Source: Actinomycetospora lutea
GTDB taxonomy: Bacteria > Actinomycetota > Actinomycetes > Mycobacteriales > Pseudonocardiaceae
DNA length: 55,450 nt
Direction of reading: 5' to 3'
NCBI RefSeq assembly: GCF_028737205.1
Contig: NZ_JAQZAL010000038.1
Coordinates: 1-55,450, forward strand
The translations under genes were made by a program, and so were the position numbers. Of the stretch, positions 36,896 to 45,446 are shown in pieces. Each line of letters starts with the position of its first letter. The stretch's first letter is position 1. Below the pieces are notes generated by a model that searched no databases, had not been told where the DNA came from, and saw nothing but the letters and a program-made list of their open reading frames with translations.

Positions 36896-37356
36896 CGGTC
36901 GTCGCCCGTCACGAGGGCGAGCGCGCCGAGGCGGTGCAGGTTCCCCAGCTCGTCGGCGACCATGACGATCCCGCTGATCCGGCCGTCGGTGAGGGTCAGG
37001 ACGTCGATGACGCGCAGGTCGACGGGGCCGCCGGTGGCGGGCACGGTGCCCAGCGGCGTCGCCAGCGGGCCGGTGTGGGTCCCGAGCATCCGGAACGCGA
37101 CGACGACCTTGCCGGGCGCCTCCACCTGCTCGAGGATCTCCCGGTCCAGCCCGCCGTAGGCGCCCTGCACGCCGCGGGCGCGGGTGAGCAGGTCGGCGAG
37201 CGACACCGAGGTGCCGTTGATCGTCACGGGGTCGGTGTAGAGCCCGGCGAACGCGGCCAGCGCGGCGGCGTCGTCGTCGGGCAGCGGGGTCGACCACAGG
37301 TCCATGAGTCGGGTGACGATGTCCGTGGTCGAGCTGGCCGTGGGGGTGGTGCTCAC
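36892..37356 (-). CDS. SnoaL/NTF2-like protein
   Basis: A 154-residue NTF2-fold protein with about residues 12-145 covering the cone-shaped domain (IVTRLMDLWSTPLPDDDAAA to GRISGIVMVADELGNL). Members are cyclases, isomerases or ligand-binding proteins; no specific reaction can be assigned. GTG 37356 has AAGGAGG at ideal spacing. It is divergent from the second osmC gene, with an activator-box promoter on each strand between them. Confidence 0.75.
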   Translation of the reverse strand: MSTTPTASSTTDIVTRLMDLWSTPLPDDDAAALAAFAGLYTDPVTINGTSVSLADLLTRARGVQGAYGGLDREILEQVEAPGKVVVAFRMLGTHTGPLATPLGTVPATGGPVDLRVIDVLTLTDGRISGIVMVADELGNLHRLGALALVTGDDR

Positions 37357-37390
37357 CGTGGCCTCCTTGGTCCGGTCGGTGTCGCACCGG

Positions 37391-37458
37391 ACGCTAGGAA
37401 CGGCGGGGGCGTGCCGGCGTCGGCGCCGCCTGCCCATCCCGGGTGCCCCCGGTGCCCA
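37391..37458 (-). promoter_or_regulatory. LAL-type activator box and promoter for the SnoaL-maoC operon
   Basis: Minus strand: TGGGCA (37458-37453), a second TGGGCA 22 nt on (37436-37431), CCGA at 37423-37420, and -10 TAGCGT at 37396-37391, 40 nt from the second hexamer. Leader to GTG 37356 is about 28 nt, with AAGGAGG. Confidence 0.65.
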
Positions 37459-37597
37459 TCTCAGCCGCGCGTTCCAGCAGGTCCCCGCCCATCGCGCACT
37501 CCCCCGCGCACGACGGCAGGCCGGTCGCGGGCCGCGGTGAAGCGCCGTGACCACCGGTGCCCGCGCGGGTCGGCCCCGGTGACCGGGGTGGGCGACC

Positions 37598-37664
37598 TGG
37601 GCAGCCGCCGGCCCGGCTTGGGCATGCGCTGCCGATGCCGCGACCGGTGCCCGCGGCCGACCGT
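37598..37664 (+). promoter_or_regulatory. LAL-type activator box and promoter for osmC
   Basis: TGGGCA (37598-37603), a second TGGGCA 21 nt on (37619-37624), CCGA at 37632-37635, and -10-like GACCGT at 37659-37664, 40 nt from the second hexamer. ATG at 37703. Confidence 0.55.
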
Positions 37665-37702
37665 GGTGGAGCCGAACAGCCCACCGACACCGGGAGCACA
37701 CG

Positions 37703-38275
37703 ATGACCGAGACGATCACCCACACCGTCCGCAACGGCGTGGACACCACCAACCTCTTCGCCACCCTCGACGTGCTGAAGGCCCAGCCCGAGCTCGCGCG
37801 GTTCCGCTTCCGCGCCCGCAACCAGTGGATGGGCGGCTCGCACAACCGCAGCACGATCAAGGACTTCTACGCGGCGGGCGGCGAGGACACCTCCCGCGCG
37901 GCGGCGTTCACCCTCGACGCCGGCGAGCCCGCGATCCTGATCGGCGAGGACGACGGCCCCAACCCGGCCGAGTTCCTGCTGCACGCCCTGGCCGCCTGCG
38001 TGACGACCTCGCTCGTCTACGCCGCCGCGGCCCGCAAGGTGAAGCTCACCGCGGTCTCCTCGACCCTCGAGGGCGACCTCGACGTGCAGGGCGCGATGGG
38101 CCTGGACGACGGCATCCGCAACGGCTTCGAGCAGATCCGGATCACCGTCCACATCGCCGGCGAGGCGACCCCGGAGAAGCTCCGCGAGGTCGTCGCGCGC
38201 GGCACCGACCGCTCCGTGGTGTTCGACAGCATCACGCGCGGCGTGCCGGTGTCGGTCGAGGTCGTCACGGACTGA
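37703..38275 (+). CDS. OsmC family protein, single-cysteine type
   Basis: A 190-residue OsmC-fold protein. The central helix carries one cysteine (LAACVTTSLVYAAAARKV), but the second, C-terminal cysteine of Ohr/OsmC peroxidases is absent (RSVVFDSITRGVPVSVEV). It may therefore not be a classical two-cysteine hydroperoxidase. ATG 37703 follows GGGAG. It is the first of a plus-strand run with the FAD oxidoreductase, a small protein and the second LAL. Confidence 0.83.
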   Translation: MTETITHTVRNGVDTTNLFATLDVLKAQPELARFRFRARNQWMGGSHNRSTIKDFYAAGGEDTSRAAAFTLDAGEPAILIGEDDGPNPAEFLLHALAACVTTSLVYAAAARKVKLTAVSSTLEGDLDVQGAMGLDDGIRNGFEQIRITVHIAGEATPEKLREVVARGTDRSVVFDSITRGVPVSVEVVTD

Positions 38276-38292
38276 GCCCCCGCCCCGGAGTT

Positions 38293-38332
38293 CCGCCCGG
38301 GGGCCGGACGCGATCCGCCCGGCCCCCGGCGG
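38293..38332 (+). terminator. GC-rich hairpin between osmC and the FAD gene
   Basis: CCGCCCGGGGGCCGG (38293-38307) and CCGGCCCCCGGCGG (38319-38332) pair with one bulge. It may attenuate rather than stop transcription, as the next gene follows in the same direction. Confidence 0.5.
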
Positions 38333-38354
38333 CCACCACCGCCAGGAGACACCC

Positions 38355-39512
38355 ATGAGCACCCCCCTCCGGCGCCGCGACGCGATCGTCGTCGGCGCCC
38401 GCCCCGCCGGCGCCGCCACCGCGATGCTGCTGGCCCGCGGCGGCCACGACGTCCTCGTCCTCGAGTCCGCCCGCCCCGGTACCGACACCCTGTCCACCCA
38501 CGCGCTCATGCGCGGCGCGGTCGTCCAGCTCGAGCGCTGGGGTCTGCTGCCCGCCGTGGTCGCCGCCGGCGCACCCGCCGTCACCACCACCGAGTTCCAC
38601 TACGGCGACGACGTCGTGAGCGTCGCCGCGCGCCCGGGGACGACGCCGCTGCGCGCCCCGCGCCGCACGGTGCTCGACCCGATCCTCACCGACGCGGCCC
38701 GGGCCGCCGGCGCGCAGATCGTGTTCGGCGCCCGGGTGACCGGGCTGCTGCGCGACGGGCGCGGCAGGGTGACCGGCGTCGAGTACGTCGAGCGCGGCAC
38801 CCGCACCCCGGTGCGCGCGCACGCCGCGGTCGTCGTCGGCGCCGACGGGCGGCGCTCCACGGTCGCCGAGGACGTCGACGCCCCGGTGGAGCACGCCGGC
38901 GAGGCGTCGAGCGCCGTCCTCTACTCCTACGTGCCCGAGCTGCCCGACGACCGGTACCGCTGGCACTACCGGCCCGGCCTCACCGCCGGCGTCATCCCCA
39001 CCACCGGCGGGGAGGCCTGCGTCTGGGCCGGCGTGCCGACCGCGCGCTTCGACGCCCTGCGCGGCGACCTCGAGGGCGGCTACCGCGCCCTGCTGACCGA
39101 GGCCGCCCCCGACGTGGAGCTCGGGCCGGGCCCGCTGCGCGTCCGCGGCTTCCCCGGCGTCCCGGGATTCGTCCGCACCGCCGGGGGGCCGGGGTGGGCG
39201 CTGGTCGGGGACGCCGGCTACTTCAAGGACCCGCTGACCGCGCACGGCATCACCGACGCGCTGCGCGACGCCGAGCTGCTCGCCCGCGCGCTGCTCGGCT
39301 CGTCGGACCGCACCCGCGCCGACGCCCTGCGCGACTACCAGGACACCCGCGACCGGCTCTCCGCCGACCTCGCCGCCCTCACCGAGCGGATCGCCTCCTA
39401 CCGCTGGGACCTCGCCGAGCTGCGCGAGCTGCTGCCCGCGCTCAGCCGCGCGATGCGCCCCGAGGTCGAGGCCCTCCGCGCCCTCGACCCACCGACCAGC
39501 CTCGCCGCCTGA
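38355..39512 (+). CDS. FAD-dependent oxidoreductase, geranylgeranyl-reductase-like
   Basis: A 385-residue group A flavoprotein. The N-terminal FAD motif is IVVGARPAGAATAMLLARGG; the third glycine position of GxGxxG is kept but the second is Arg-Pro. A DG motif lies in VVVGADGRRSTVAED and the ribityl-binding motif is ALVGDAGYFKDPLTAHGITDAL. Such proteins hydroxylate or reduce small hydrophobic substrates. ATG 38355 has AGGAG upstream. The small gene 39523 starts 10 bp after its stop. Confidence 0.85.
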   Translation: MSTPLRRRDAIVVGARPAGAATAMLLARGGHDVLVLESARPGTDTLSTHALMRGAVVQLERWGLLPAVVAAGAPAVTTTEFHYGDDVVSVAARPGTTPLRAPRRTVLDPILTDAARAAGAQIVFGARVTGLLRDGRGRVTGVEYVERGTRTPVRAHAAVVVGADGRRSTVAEDVDAPVEHAGEASSAVLYSYVPELPDDRYRWHYRPGLTAGVIPTTGGEACVWAGVPTARFDALRGDLEGGYRALLTEAAPDVELGPGPLRVRGFPGVPGFVRTAGGPGWALVGDAGYFKDPLTAHGITDALRDAELLARALLGSSDRTRADALRDYQDTRDRLSADLAALTERIASYRWDLAELRELLPALSRAMRPEVEALRALDPPTSLAA

Positions 39513-39522
39513 GGAGACCACC

Positions 39523-39918
39523 GTGAACGCCATCACCGACCCCGAGCTCGGCCTGCGCCTCGGCGTCCTGGACGCCGCCGAGACCGACCGCGTCCGCCGG
39601 TACGCGACCGCCGCCTTCCTGTGGCGCCGGCTGAGCCAGGCCGACGCCCTCGACGTCGCCCGCGGCCTGCACTGGCGCGCCGTGGGCCGCGACGTCGCCG
39701 CCGACGCCGCGGAGGTCGTCGACGCCCTGGCCCTGGTCCCGCCCCTGCCCACCGAGCGCGCCCGGCTCGCCGCGCTGCTGGCCACGCACTGGCAGCTCGA
39801 CCACGCCGGCCCGGACCCCGGGCGGACCGGCACGCCGCGCGTCGACGACCTGCGCCGGCTCGGGCGGCGGCTCTCGCTGGCGCTCGACCTGCTCGACAGC
39901 GCGCGCACGATCGCCTGA
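39523..39918 (+). CDS. Hypothetical helical protein
   Basis: I do not recognise this 131-residue protein. It is Ala/Leu/Arg-rich, mostly helical, has no membrane segment and contains two Trp-centred segments (FLWRRLSQADALDVARGLHW). GTG 39523 follows GAGGAG. Its stop overlaps the LAL start by one base (TGATG), so it is made together with the regulator and may act with it or with the preceding flavoprotein. Confidence 0.65.
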   Translation: MNAITDPELGLRLGVLDAAETDRVRRYATAAFLWRRLSQADALDVARGLHWRAVGRDVAADAAEVVDALALVPPLPTERARLAALLATHWQLDHAGPDPGRTGTPRVDDLRRLGRRLSLALDLLDSARTIA

Positions 39919-42470
39919 TGAGCGCCCCACCGGCCTACCGTGGTCTCGTGGGGCGGGTGCTGGAGCGCGGCGAGGTCCTCGCGGAGCTCGACGCCGCGCT
40001 GGCCGCCGCGCGCGCCGGCGAGGGCCGCACGGTGCTGCTCGCCGGCGAGGCCGGGCTCGGCAAGACGACCGTGCTGCGCACCTGGACCGCCGGGCTGGCC
40101 GGTGTCCGGCTCCTCGAAGGGGCCTGCGACGACCTCGTCACCTCCCGCACCCTCGGCCCCTTCCACGACGCCGCGCTCGACGCGCCCGACCTGCGGGCCG
40201 CGCTCGCCGCGGGCGGGACCGACGCGGTGTACGACGCGGTGCTCGCCGAGCTCGCCCACGACGTCACCGTCCTCGTCGTCGAGGACGTGCACTGGGCCGA
40301 CGAGGCGACCCTCGACGTCCTCGCCGTCGCCGCCCGCCGCGTCGCCCGGCTGCCCGCGGTGCTCGTGCTCAGCTACCGCGACGACGAGGTCGACCCGGGG
40401 TCGCACCTCCAGCGCCTGCTCGGCGGCCTGCCCGCCGCCTCGACGCGGCGCCCCGAGCTGCGCCCGCTCACGGTCGGGGCGGTCACCGAGCTCGCCGGGG
40501 CCGCCGGCCTGCGCGTCCACGCGGCGACGCTGGGCAACCCGTTCCTCGTCACCGAGCTCCTCGCCGCCCAGAGCGAGGGCCTGCCGGTGTCGGTGCGCGA
40601 CGCCGTCCTCGCCCGCGTCGCCGACCTCCCGCGCCCCGCCCGGGAGCTGCTCGAGCTGCTCGCCGTCATCCCCGGCCACGCGGACGCCGCCCTGCTCGAG
40701 GCGCTGCGCCCCGCGTGGCGCGACGACGTCGAGGTCCCGGAGCGCCGCGGCATCGTCGGCCTGACCGGCGGCCTCGACGGTGGCACGGTGGCCTTCCGCC
40801 ACGAGCTCGCCCGCCAGGCCGTCGAGCAGGCGCTGCCGCCGATCCGCCGGCTCGGGCTGGAGCGCGCGGTGCTCGCCGCGCTGCTGGCGCACGACCCGCC
40901 CGACCGGGCGCGCATCCTGCACCACGCCGCCCGCTGCGGCGACGTCGACGCGGTGCTCACGCACGCCCCGGCCGCCGCCCGGGCCGCCGCCGCGGCGGGC
41001 GCCCACCAGCAGTCGCTCGCCTGGTACGCCCAGCTCGCGCCGCACGCGGCGATGCTGCCGCCCGCCGAGCAGGCCGCGATCGCCGAGGAGCACGCCTGGG
41101 AGCTCTACACCGCGCACCGCGTCGAGGAGGCCGTCGCCACCGCACGGCACGCCGTGGCGCTGCGGGAGGCGGGCGACGACCCGGCCGCCACCGTCCGCGC
41201 GCTGGTCGGGCTGTCGCGCCACCTCTACATCCGCGGCGACGTCGCCGACGCCGTCGCGACGCTCGACCGCGCCGTGGACCTGGGTCCGGGGGACGCGCTC
41301 GCCCACACCCACCGCGGGGTCCTGCGCGTGCTGGCCGACGACGAGGAGGCGGGCCTCGCCGAGCTCGCGGCGGCGCCCCCGACCGCGCTCGGCACCGTCT
41401 ACCGGGGGCTCGGACGGGCGTTCCTCGGCCACGCCGACGGCCCGGACATCGTGCGCGCGGGCCTGGACGCCGCGCGGGCCGCGGGCCACCGCGAGCACGC
41501 CGCCCGCGGCTGGACGAGCCTGGTCAAGGCGCTGCGCCGTCTCGGCCGCGACGACGAGGTCGCCGCCGTGGTCGCCGAGGGGCTGGAGAGCACGCGCTCC
41601 GGCGACTTCCTGTCCCACGGCTACTCGCTCGAGGCGTTCGGGCTGCAGCTCATGGTCGACGACGGGCGCTGGGACGCCGCCGAGGCCGGGCTGCGCCGGC
41701 TCGTCGACACCGTGCCCGAGGCCGGCATCCTCGCCCGCGAGACGCTGCCGGCCCTCGGGCGCCTGCTGGCCCGCCGCGGCGATCCCGACGCCGATGCGGT
41801 CCTCGCCCGGGCGTGGGAGCTCGCGACGCGCTCGGACAGCCTTCCGGTGCTGCTGACCACCGCCGCCGGCCTCGCCGAGCAGGCGTGGCTCGCCGGCGAC
41901 GGCTCGCGGGAGCACGACCGGATCCGCGCGCTGCTCGCGCGCTCGCGGCGCCCGGGCCTGGCCGGGGCGCGCGGGGACCTGCTGCGCCAGGGCCTGCGCG
42001 CCGGGCTGCCGGTGGCCACCGACGAGCCGGTCGGCGACCTGTGGCCCCGCCACGCGCTCGCCCTCGCCGGCGACCACCGCGGGGCCGCCGCGGCGTGGCC
42101 CGCGGGCTCCTACGAGCAGGCGCTCGAGCTCGTCGACGGCGACGACGAGGAGTCGGTGACCGCGGGGCTGCGGATCCTCGACGACCTCGGCGCGGCGCCG
42201 GCCGCCCGCCACGCGCGCCGTCGGCTGCAGGCCCTGGGGGTGCGGCGGATCCCGCGCGGGCCGCAGGCCGGGACGCGCGCCCACCCGGAGGGCCTGACCC
42301 CGCGCCAGGCCGACATCCTCGCGCTGGTGGCCGACGGGCTCACCAACGCGCAGATCGCCGACCGCCTCGTGCTCTCCGTGCGCACTGTCGACCACCACGT
42401 CTCGGCGGTGCTCGCCAAGCTCGGCGTCGGCTCGCGGGAGGAGGCCGCGCGGAGATTCCGGGATTCGTGA
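39918..42470 (+). CDS. Second large ATP-binding LuxR-family regulator (LAL)
   Basis: An 850-residue regulator with the same plan as the one at 13412-16066. Walker A GEAGLGKT is at residues 43-50, Walker B is VLVVEDVHWADEATLDVLA, a TPR-like helical centre follows, and the C-terminal LuxR helix-turn-helix is LTPRQADILALVADGLTNAQ to TVDHHVSAVLAKLGV. The recognition helices of both LALs are very similar, so they may bind related DNA. ATG 39918 overlaps the preceding stop; GTG 39948 is an alternative. It is the best local candidate for the factor recognising the shared promoter boxes. Confidence 0.88.
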   Translation: MSAPPAYRGLVGRVLERGEVLAELDAALAAARAGEGRTVLLAGEAGLGKTTVLRTWTAGLAGVRLLEGACDDLVTSRTLGPFHDAALDAPDLRAALAAGGTDAVYDAVLAELAHDVTVLVVEDVHWADEATLDVLAVAARRVARLPAVLVLSYRDDEVDPGSHLQRLLGGLPAASTRRPELRPLTVGAVTELAGAAGLRVHAATLGNPFLVTELLAAQSEGLPVSVRDAVLARVADLPRPARELLELLAVIPGHADAALLEALRPAWRDDVEVPERRGIVGLTGGLDGGTVAFRHELARQAVEQALPPIRRLGLERAVLAALLAHDPPDRARILHHAARCGDVDAVLTHAPAAARAAAAAGAHQQSLAWYAQLAPHAAMLPPAEQAAIAEEHAWELYTAHRVEEAVATARHAVALREAGDDPAATVRALVGLSRHLYIRGDVADAVATLDRAVDLGPGDALAHTHRGVLRVLADDEEAGLAELAAAPPTALGTVYRGLGRAFLGHADGPDIVRAGLDAARAAGHREHAARGWTSLVKALRRLGRDDEVAAVVAEGLESTRSGDFLSHGYSLEAFGLQLMVDDGRWDAAEAGLRRLVDTVPEAGILARETLPALGRLLARRGDPDADAVLARAWELATRSDSLPVLLTTAAGLAEQAWLAGDGSREHDRIRALLARSRRPGLAGARGDLLRQGLRAGLPVATDEPVGDLWPRHALALAGDHRGAAAAWPAGSYEQALELVDGDDEESVTAGLRILDDLGAAPAARHARRRLQALGVRRIPRGPQAGTRAHPEGLTPRQADILALVADGLTNAQIADRLVLSVRTVDHHVSAVLAKLGVGSREEAARRFRDS

Positions 42471-42478
42471 CGGGAAGC

Positions 42479-42505
42479 TGTCGAGAACGCGCGGGCGGCT
42501 CCGTC
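42479..42505 (+). promoter_or_regulatory. Candidate ECF42 promoter
   Basis: TGTCGA (42479-42484), 17-nt spacer, CGTC (42502-42505). This matches the ECF42 motif as I recall it (TGTCGA at -35, CGA/TC at -10). ATG of the DGPF gene is at 42545. Confidence 0.6.
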
Positions 42506-42544
42506 CCCGGGGCAGGAACCGCACGGACGACGGAGGAGACCGAC

Positions 42545-42955
42545 ATGCGCTACCTGATCCTCAAGCACTACCAGGGCGGCCCCGGACACCCGGGGATGGA
42601 CTACACGCCGATGGACCAGTGGCAGCCCGAGGAGGTCGACGCGCACATGCAGTACATGTCCGACTTCGCCCGCCGGCTCCAGGACACCGGGGAGTTCGTC
42701 GACAGCCAGGCGCTGTCGGCCGAGGGCGCCTTCGTGCGCCACGACGGCGAGGGCAGGCCGCCGGTCACCGACGGCCCGTTCGCGGAGACCAAGGACCTCA
42801 TCGCCGGCTGGATGATCATCGACGTCGAGTCGTGGGACCGCGCGCTCGAGCTGGCCGGCGAGCTGTCCGCCGCGCCCGGGGCCGGCGGGCGGCCGATCCG
42901 GGAGTGGCTCGAGGTCCGGCCGTTCCTCACCGCCGCGCCGGGGAAGTTCGTGTGA
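42545..42955 (+). CDS. DGPF/YciI-like protein
   Basis: A 136-residue YCII-fold protein with the family signature DGPFAETKDLIAGWMIIDVE near residues 77-96. Its function is unknown; genes of this family are conserved partners and targets of ECF42 sigma factors. Its stop overlaps the sigma start (GTGA at 42952-42955), so the two are co-translated. A matching ECF42 promoter lies upstream. Confidence 0.9.
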   Translation: MRYLILKHYQGGPGHPGMDYTPMDQWQPEEVDAHMQYMSDFARRLQDTGEFVDSQALSAEGAFVRHDGEGRPPVTDGPFAETKDLIAGWMIIDVESWDRALELAGELSAAPGAGGRPIREWLEVRPFLTAAPGKFV

Positions 42956-44133
42956 CCCCACCCGTCGACGCGGCCGAGCTGCGGGACCTCGTGCCCGCGG
43001 TGATCGCGGTCCTCGGCCGGCGCGGCGCGGACTTCGCGTCGGCCGAGGACGCGGTGCAGGAGGCGCTCATCCGGGCGCTGGAGACGTGGCCCGACGACCC
43101 GCCGCGCGACCCCAAGGGCTGGCTGGTCCAGGTCGCGTGGCGCAAGTTCCTCGACGCCACCCGCTCCGAGACCTCGCGGCGGGGGCGCGAGGTCGCCGTC
43201 GACGCCGAGCCGCCCGCCGAGCCGGTCCCGGGCACCGAGGACACCCTGCGCCTGTACTTCCTGTGCGCGCACCCCACGCTGCCGTCGAGCGCTGCGGCCG
43301 CGCTGACCCTGCGCGCGGTCGGCGGCCTGACCACCCGGCAGATCGCGGCCGCCTACCTCGTGCCCGAGGCGACGATGGCGCAGCGCATCAGCCGGGCGAA
43401 GAAGCGGATCGCGGGGCTGCCGCTCGACCAGCCCGGCGACCTCGCGACCGTGCTCCGGGTGCTCTACCTCGTGTTCAACGAGGGCTACGGCGGCGACAGC
43501 CCGGACCACACCGACCTGGCCGCCGAGGCGATCCGCGTGACCCGCCAGCTCGCCGCGCTGACCGACGAGCCCGAGGTCGCGGGCCTGCTCGCGCTGATGC
43601 TGCTGCACCACGCGCGCCGCGACTCGCGCACCGGCCCGGGCGGGCGCCTGGTCCCGCTCGCCGCGCAGGACCGCGGACGCTGGGACACGAGGCTGATCGC
43701 CGAGGGCGTCGCGGTCCTGCAGGCCGCGCTGGCCCGCGACCGGCTCGGCGAGTACCAGGCGCAGGCCGCGATCGCCGCCCTGCACGCCGACGCCCCGAGC
43801 GCCGCCGAGACCGACTGGGTGCAGATCGTCGGGTGGTACGACGAGCTGCTGGCGATCACCGACAGCCCCGTCGTGCGCCTCAACCGCGCGGTGGCGGTCG
43901 GCGAGGCCGACGGCGCCGCGGCCGGCCTCGCGGCCCTCGCCGAGGTCGCCCCCGACGTGCCCCGCCACGCCGCGGTCGCCGCCCACCTCCACGAGCACGC
44001 CGGCGACCTGGCCCGCGCCGCCGACCTCTACGCCGAGGCCGCGGGCGCCGCCGCCAGCGTGCCCGAGCGCGACCACCTCACCCGCGAGGCCGCGCGGGTG
44101 CGCCAGCGGATCCGCGATGCCTCGGCGAGCTGA
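42952..44133 (+). CDS. ECF42-type sigma factor with C-terminal TPR-like extension
   Basis: A 393-residue sigma factor. Region 2 is about residues 5-70 (SAEDAVQEALIRALETWPDD). Region 4 is about 105-160 (LTTRQIAAAYLVPEATMAQRISRAKKRI). The long C-terminal extension (about 170-393, containing VFNEGYGG and a TPR-like end) is typical of ECF42, where it is needed for activity and no anti-sigma factor is encoded. The partner DGPF gene precedes it. Its 3' end overlaps the convergent monooxygenase gene by 106 bp. Confidence 0.9.
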   Translation: MTPPVDAAELRDLVPAVIAVLGRRGADFASAEDAVQEALIRALETWPDDPPRDPKGWLVQVAWRKFLDATRSETSRRGREVAVDAEPPAEPVPGTEDTLRLYFLCAHPTLPSSAAAALTLRAVGGLTTRQIAAAYLVPEATMAQRISRAKKRIAGLPLDQPGDLATVLRVLYLVFNEGYGGDSPDHTDLAAEAIRVTRQLAALTDEPEVAGLLALMLLHHARRDSRTGPGGRLVPLAAQDRGRWDTRLIAEGVAVLQAALARDRLGEYQAQAAIAALHADAPSAAETDWVQIVGWYDELLAITDSPVVRLNRAVAVGEADGAAAGLAALAEVAPDVPRHAAVAAHLHEHAGDLARAADLYAEAAGAAASVPERDHLTREAARVRQRIRDASAS

Positions 44134-45326
44134 TCGGCCAGGTACTCGGCGTCCGCGCCCACGCCGTCGAGGAAGCTCGACGAGCGGCGGTGCAGCCACT
44201 TCAGGCCCAGGAAGGACAGGCCCTCGGCGGCGGTGACGCCCCGGTCGTGCACGGGCTCGCCGGCCGCGTCGAGCACCGGGGCGTGCACCCAGGAGAAGTC
44301 GCGGCGGAACCCGGTCGCCCAGATCACGGTGCCGATGCCCGCCAGGTCGAGCGTGGCGTCGGCGTCGTGCGCCCACGGGGCCGGGCGGGGCAGCCGGGCC
44401 GGCTCGGGCGGCGCCGCGAGCCCGGTGCGGGCGACGAAGCCGTCGACCTTCGCCCGGAACCGCACGGCGTTGTCCTCGGCCTCGGCGACCACCGCCGGCA
44501 GCGTGTCGTCGAACGCGGCCACGCCCGCGCGCACCCCGACCAGCCGGCCGTGCGGCACGACGCCCTCGGCGACGAGACGGTGCAGGTCCAGGTCCCGCGT
44601 GCCGCCGGTGAGCACCGCGTTGGGTGTGCGGGTCGCCGACGGGTCGGGCAGCGAGTCCCGGGTGCGGGACAGGGTGCCCATGCGGTCCATCCACCAGTAG
44701 GTGTCGTGGCCCCGGTAGCGGCGCGGCAGGCACTTGTGGCGCCCGACCGCCAGGTGCACGGTCCGTCCGGCGCGGGCGAGCTCGCCCGCGATCTGCTGGC
44801 CCGAGGGCCCGGCGCCCACGACGAGCACCCCGCCGGGCGGGAGCGCGCCGGGCTGGCGGTAGTCGCGGGTGTGCAGCTGGACGACGCCCGGGGGCAGGTC
44901 GGCGGCGAGCGCGGGCACCGCGGGGCGGTCGAGGTCGCCGGTCGCGACGACGACGGCGGGGGCGACCAGCTCACCGTGGTCGGTGGTGACCCGCCAGCCC
45001 CGCGCGTCGCGGTCCACGGCGCGCACGGTGACGCCCTCGCGGACCTCCGCGCCCGTGTGCGCGGCGTAGTCGGCCAGCATCGCGGCGACCTCGCGGCCGG
45101 TCATGAAGCCGTCCGGGTCGGAGCCCGCGTAGGTGCGCTCCGGCAGGCGGGTCTGCCAGTTCGGGCTCAGCAGCGTGAAGGAGTCCCAGCGCTCGCGACG
45201 CCACCGCTCCCCGACCCGGCCGCGCTCGAGCACCACGTGCCCGACGCCGCGCCGGGTCAGGCACCGGCTCATCGCGAGACCCGCCTGACCTGCGCCGATC
45301 ACGACGACGTCCGTGGTTGCGTCCAT
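44028..45326 (-). CDS. Flavin-containing monooxygenase-like oxidoreductase
   Basis: A 432-residue two-dinucleotide-domain flavoprotein. The FAD motif is VVVIGAGQAGLAMSRCL at about residues 7-23. The second Rossmann motif GVLVVGAGPSGQQIAGELA binds NADPH. WATGFRRDFSW matches the late conserved ATG segment. Such enzymes oxygenate N, S or ketone groups. ATG 45326 has GGGGAG upstream. The C-terminal 35 residues lie on the antisense strand of the ECF42 gene; the family core ends near LDGVGADAEYLADQL, before most of that extension. It is driven by an activator-box promoter. Confidence 0.87.
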   Translation of the reverse strand: MDATTDVVVIGAGQAGLAMSRCLTRRGVGHVVLERGRVGERWRRERWDSFTLLSPNWQTRLPERTYAGSDPDGFMTGREVAAMLADYAAHTGAEVREGVTVRAVDRDARGWRVTTDHGELVAPAVVVATGDLDRPAVPALAADLPPGVVQLHTRDYRQPGALPPGGVLVVGAGPSGQQIAGELARAGRTVHLAVGRHKCLPRRYRGHDTYWWMDRMGTLSRTRDSLPDPSATRTPNAVLTGGTRDLDLHRLVAEGVVPHGRLVGVRAGVAAFDDTLPAVVAEAEDNAVRFRAKVDGFVARTGLAAPPEPARLPRPAPWAHDADATLDLAGIGTVIWATGFRRDFSWVHAPVLDAAGEPVHDRGVTAAEGLSFLGLKWLHRRSSSFLDGVGADAEYLADQLAEASRIRWRTRAASRVRWSRSGTLAAAPAASA

Positions 45327-45357
45327 GGTCTTCTCCCCTGCTCGTCGGTGCTCGTCG

Positions 45358-45424
45358 ACGCTAGGGAGACCGGACGCCCGCCGGATCGGCGTCGCCTGCC
45401 CATCCCGGGCCACTGCCCTGCCCA
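45358..45424 (-). promoter_or_regulatory. LAL-type activator box and promoter for the monooxygenase
   Basis: Minus strand: TGGGCA (45424-45419), a second TGGGCA 22 nt on (45402-45397), CCGA at 45389-45386, and -10 TAGCGT at 45363-45358, 39 nt from the second hexamer. It shares CGCCTGCCCATCCCGGG (plus-strand reading) with the box at 37391-37458. Leader to ATG 45326 is about 25 nt. Confidence 0.65.
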
Positions 45425-45446
45425 CCTCCCGACACGGCGACCGGCG

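Larger units (their letters stand above)
37357..37702. other. Divergent regulatory region, 346 bp
   Basis: It holds two outward-facing promoters of the shared architecture, one toward the SnoaL gene and one toward osmC (listed separately). No coding region is supported. Confidence 0.6.

Noticed and set aside
38265..42524. A 1419-codon open frame on the minus strand
   Set aside because: Antisense to the FAD oxidoreductase, small protein and LAL genes, all of which have clear motifs.
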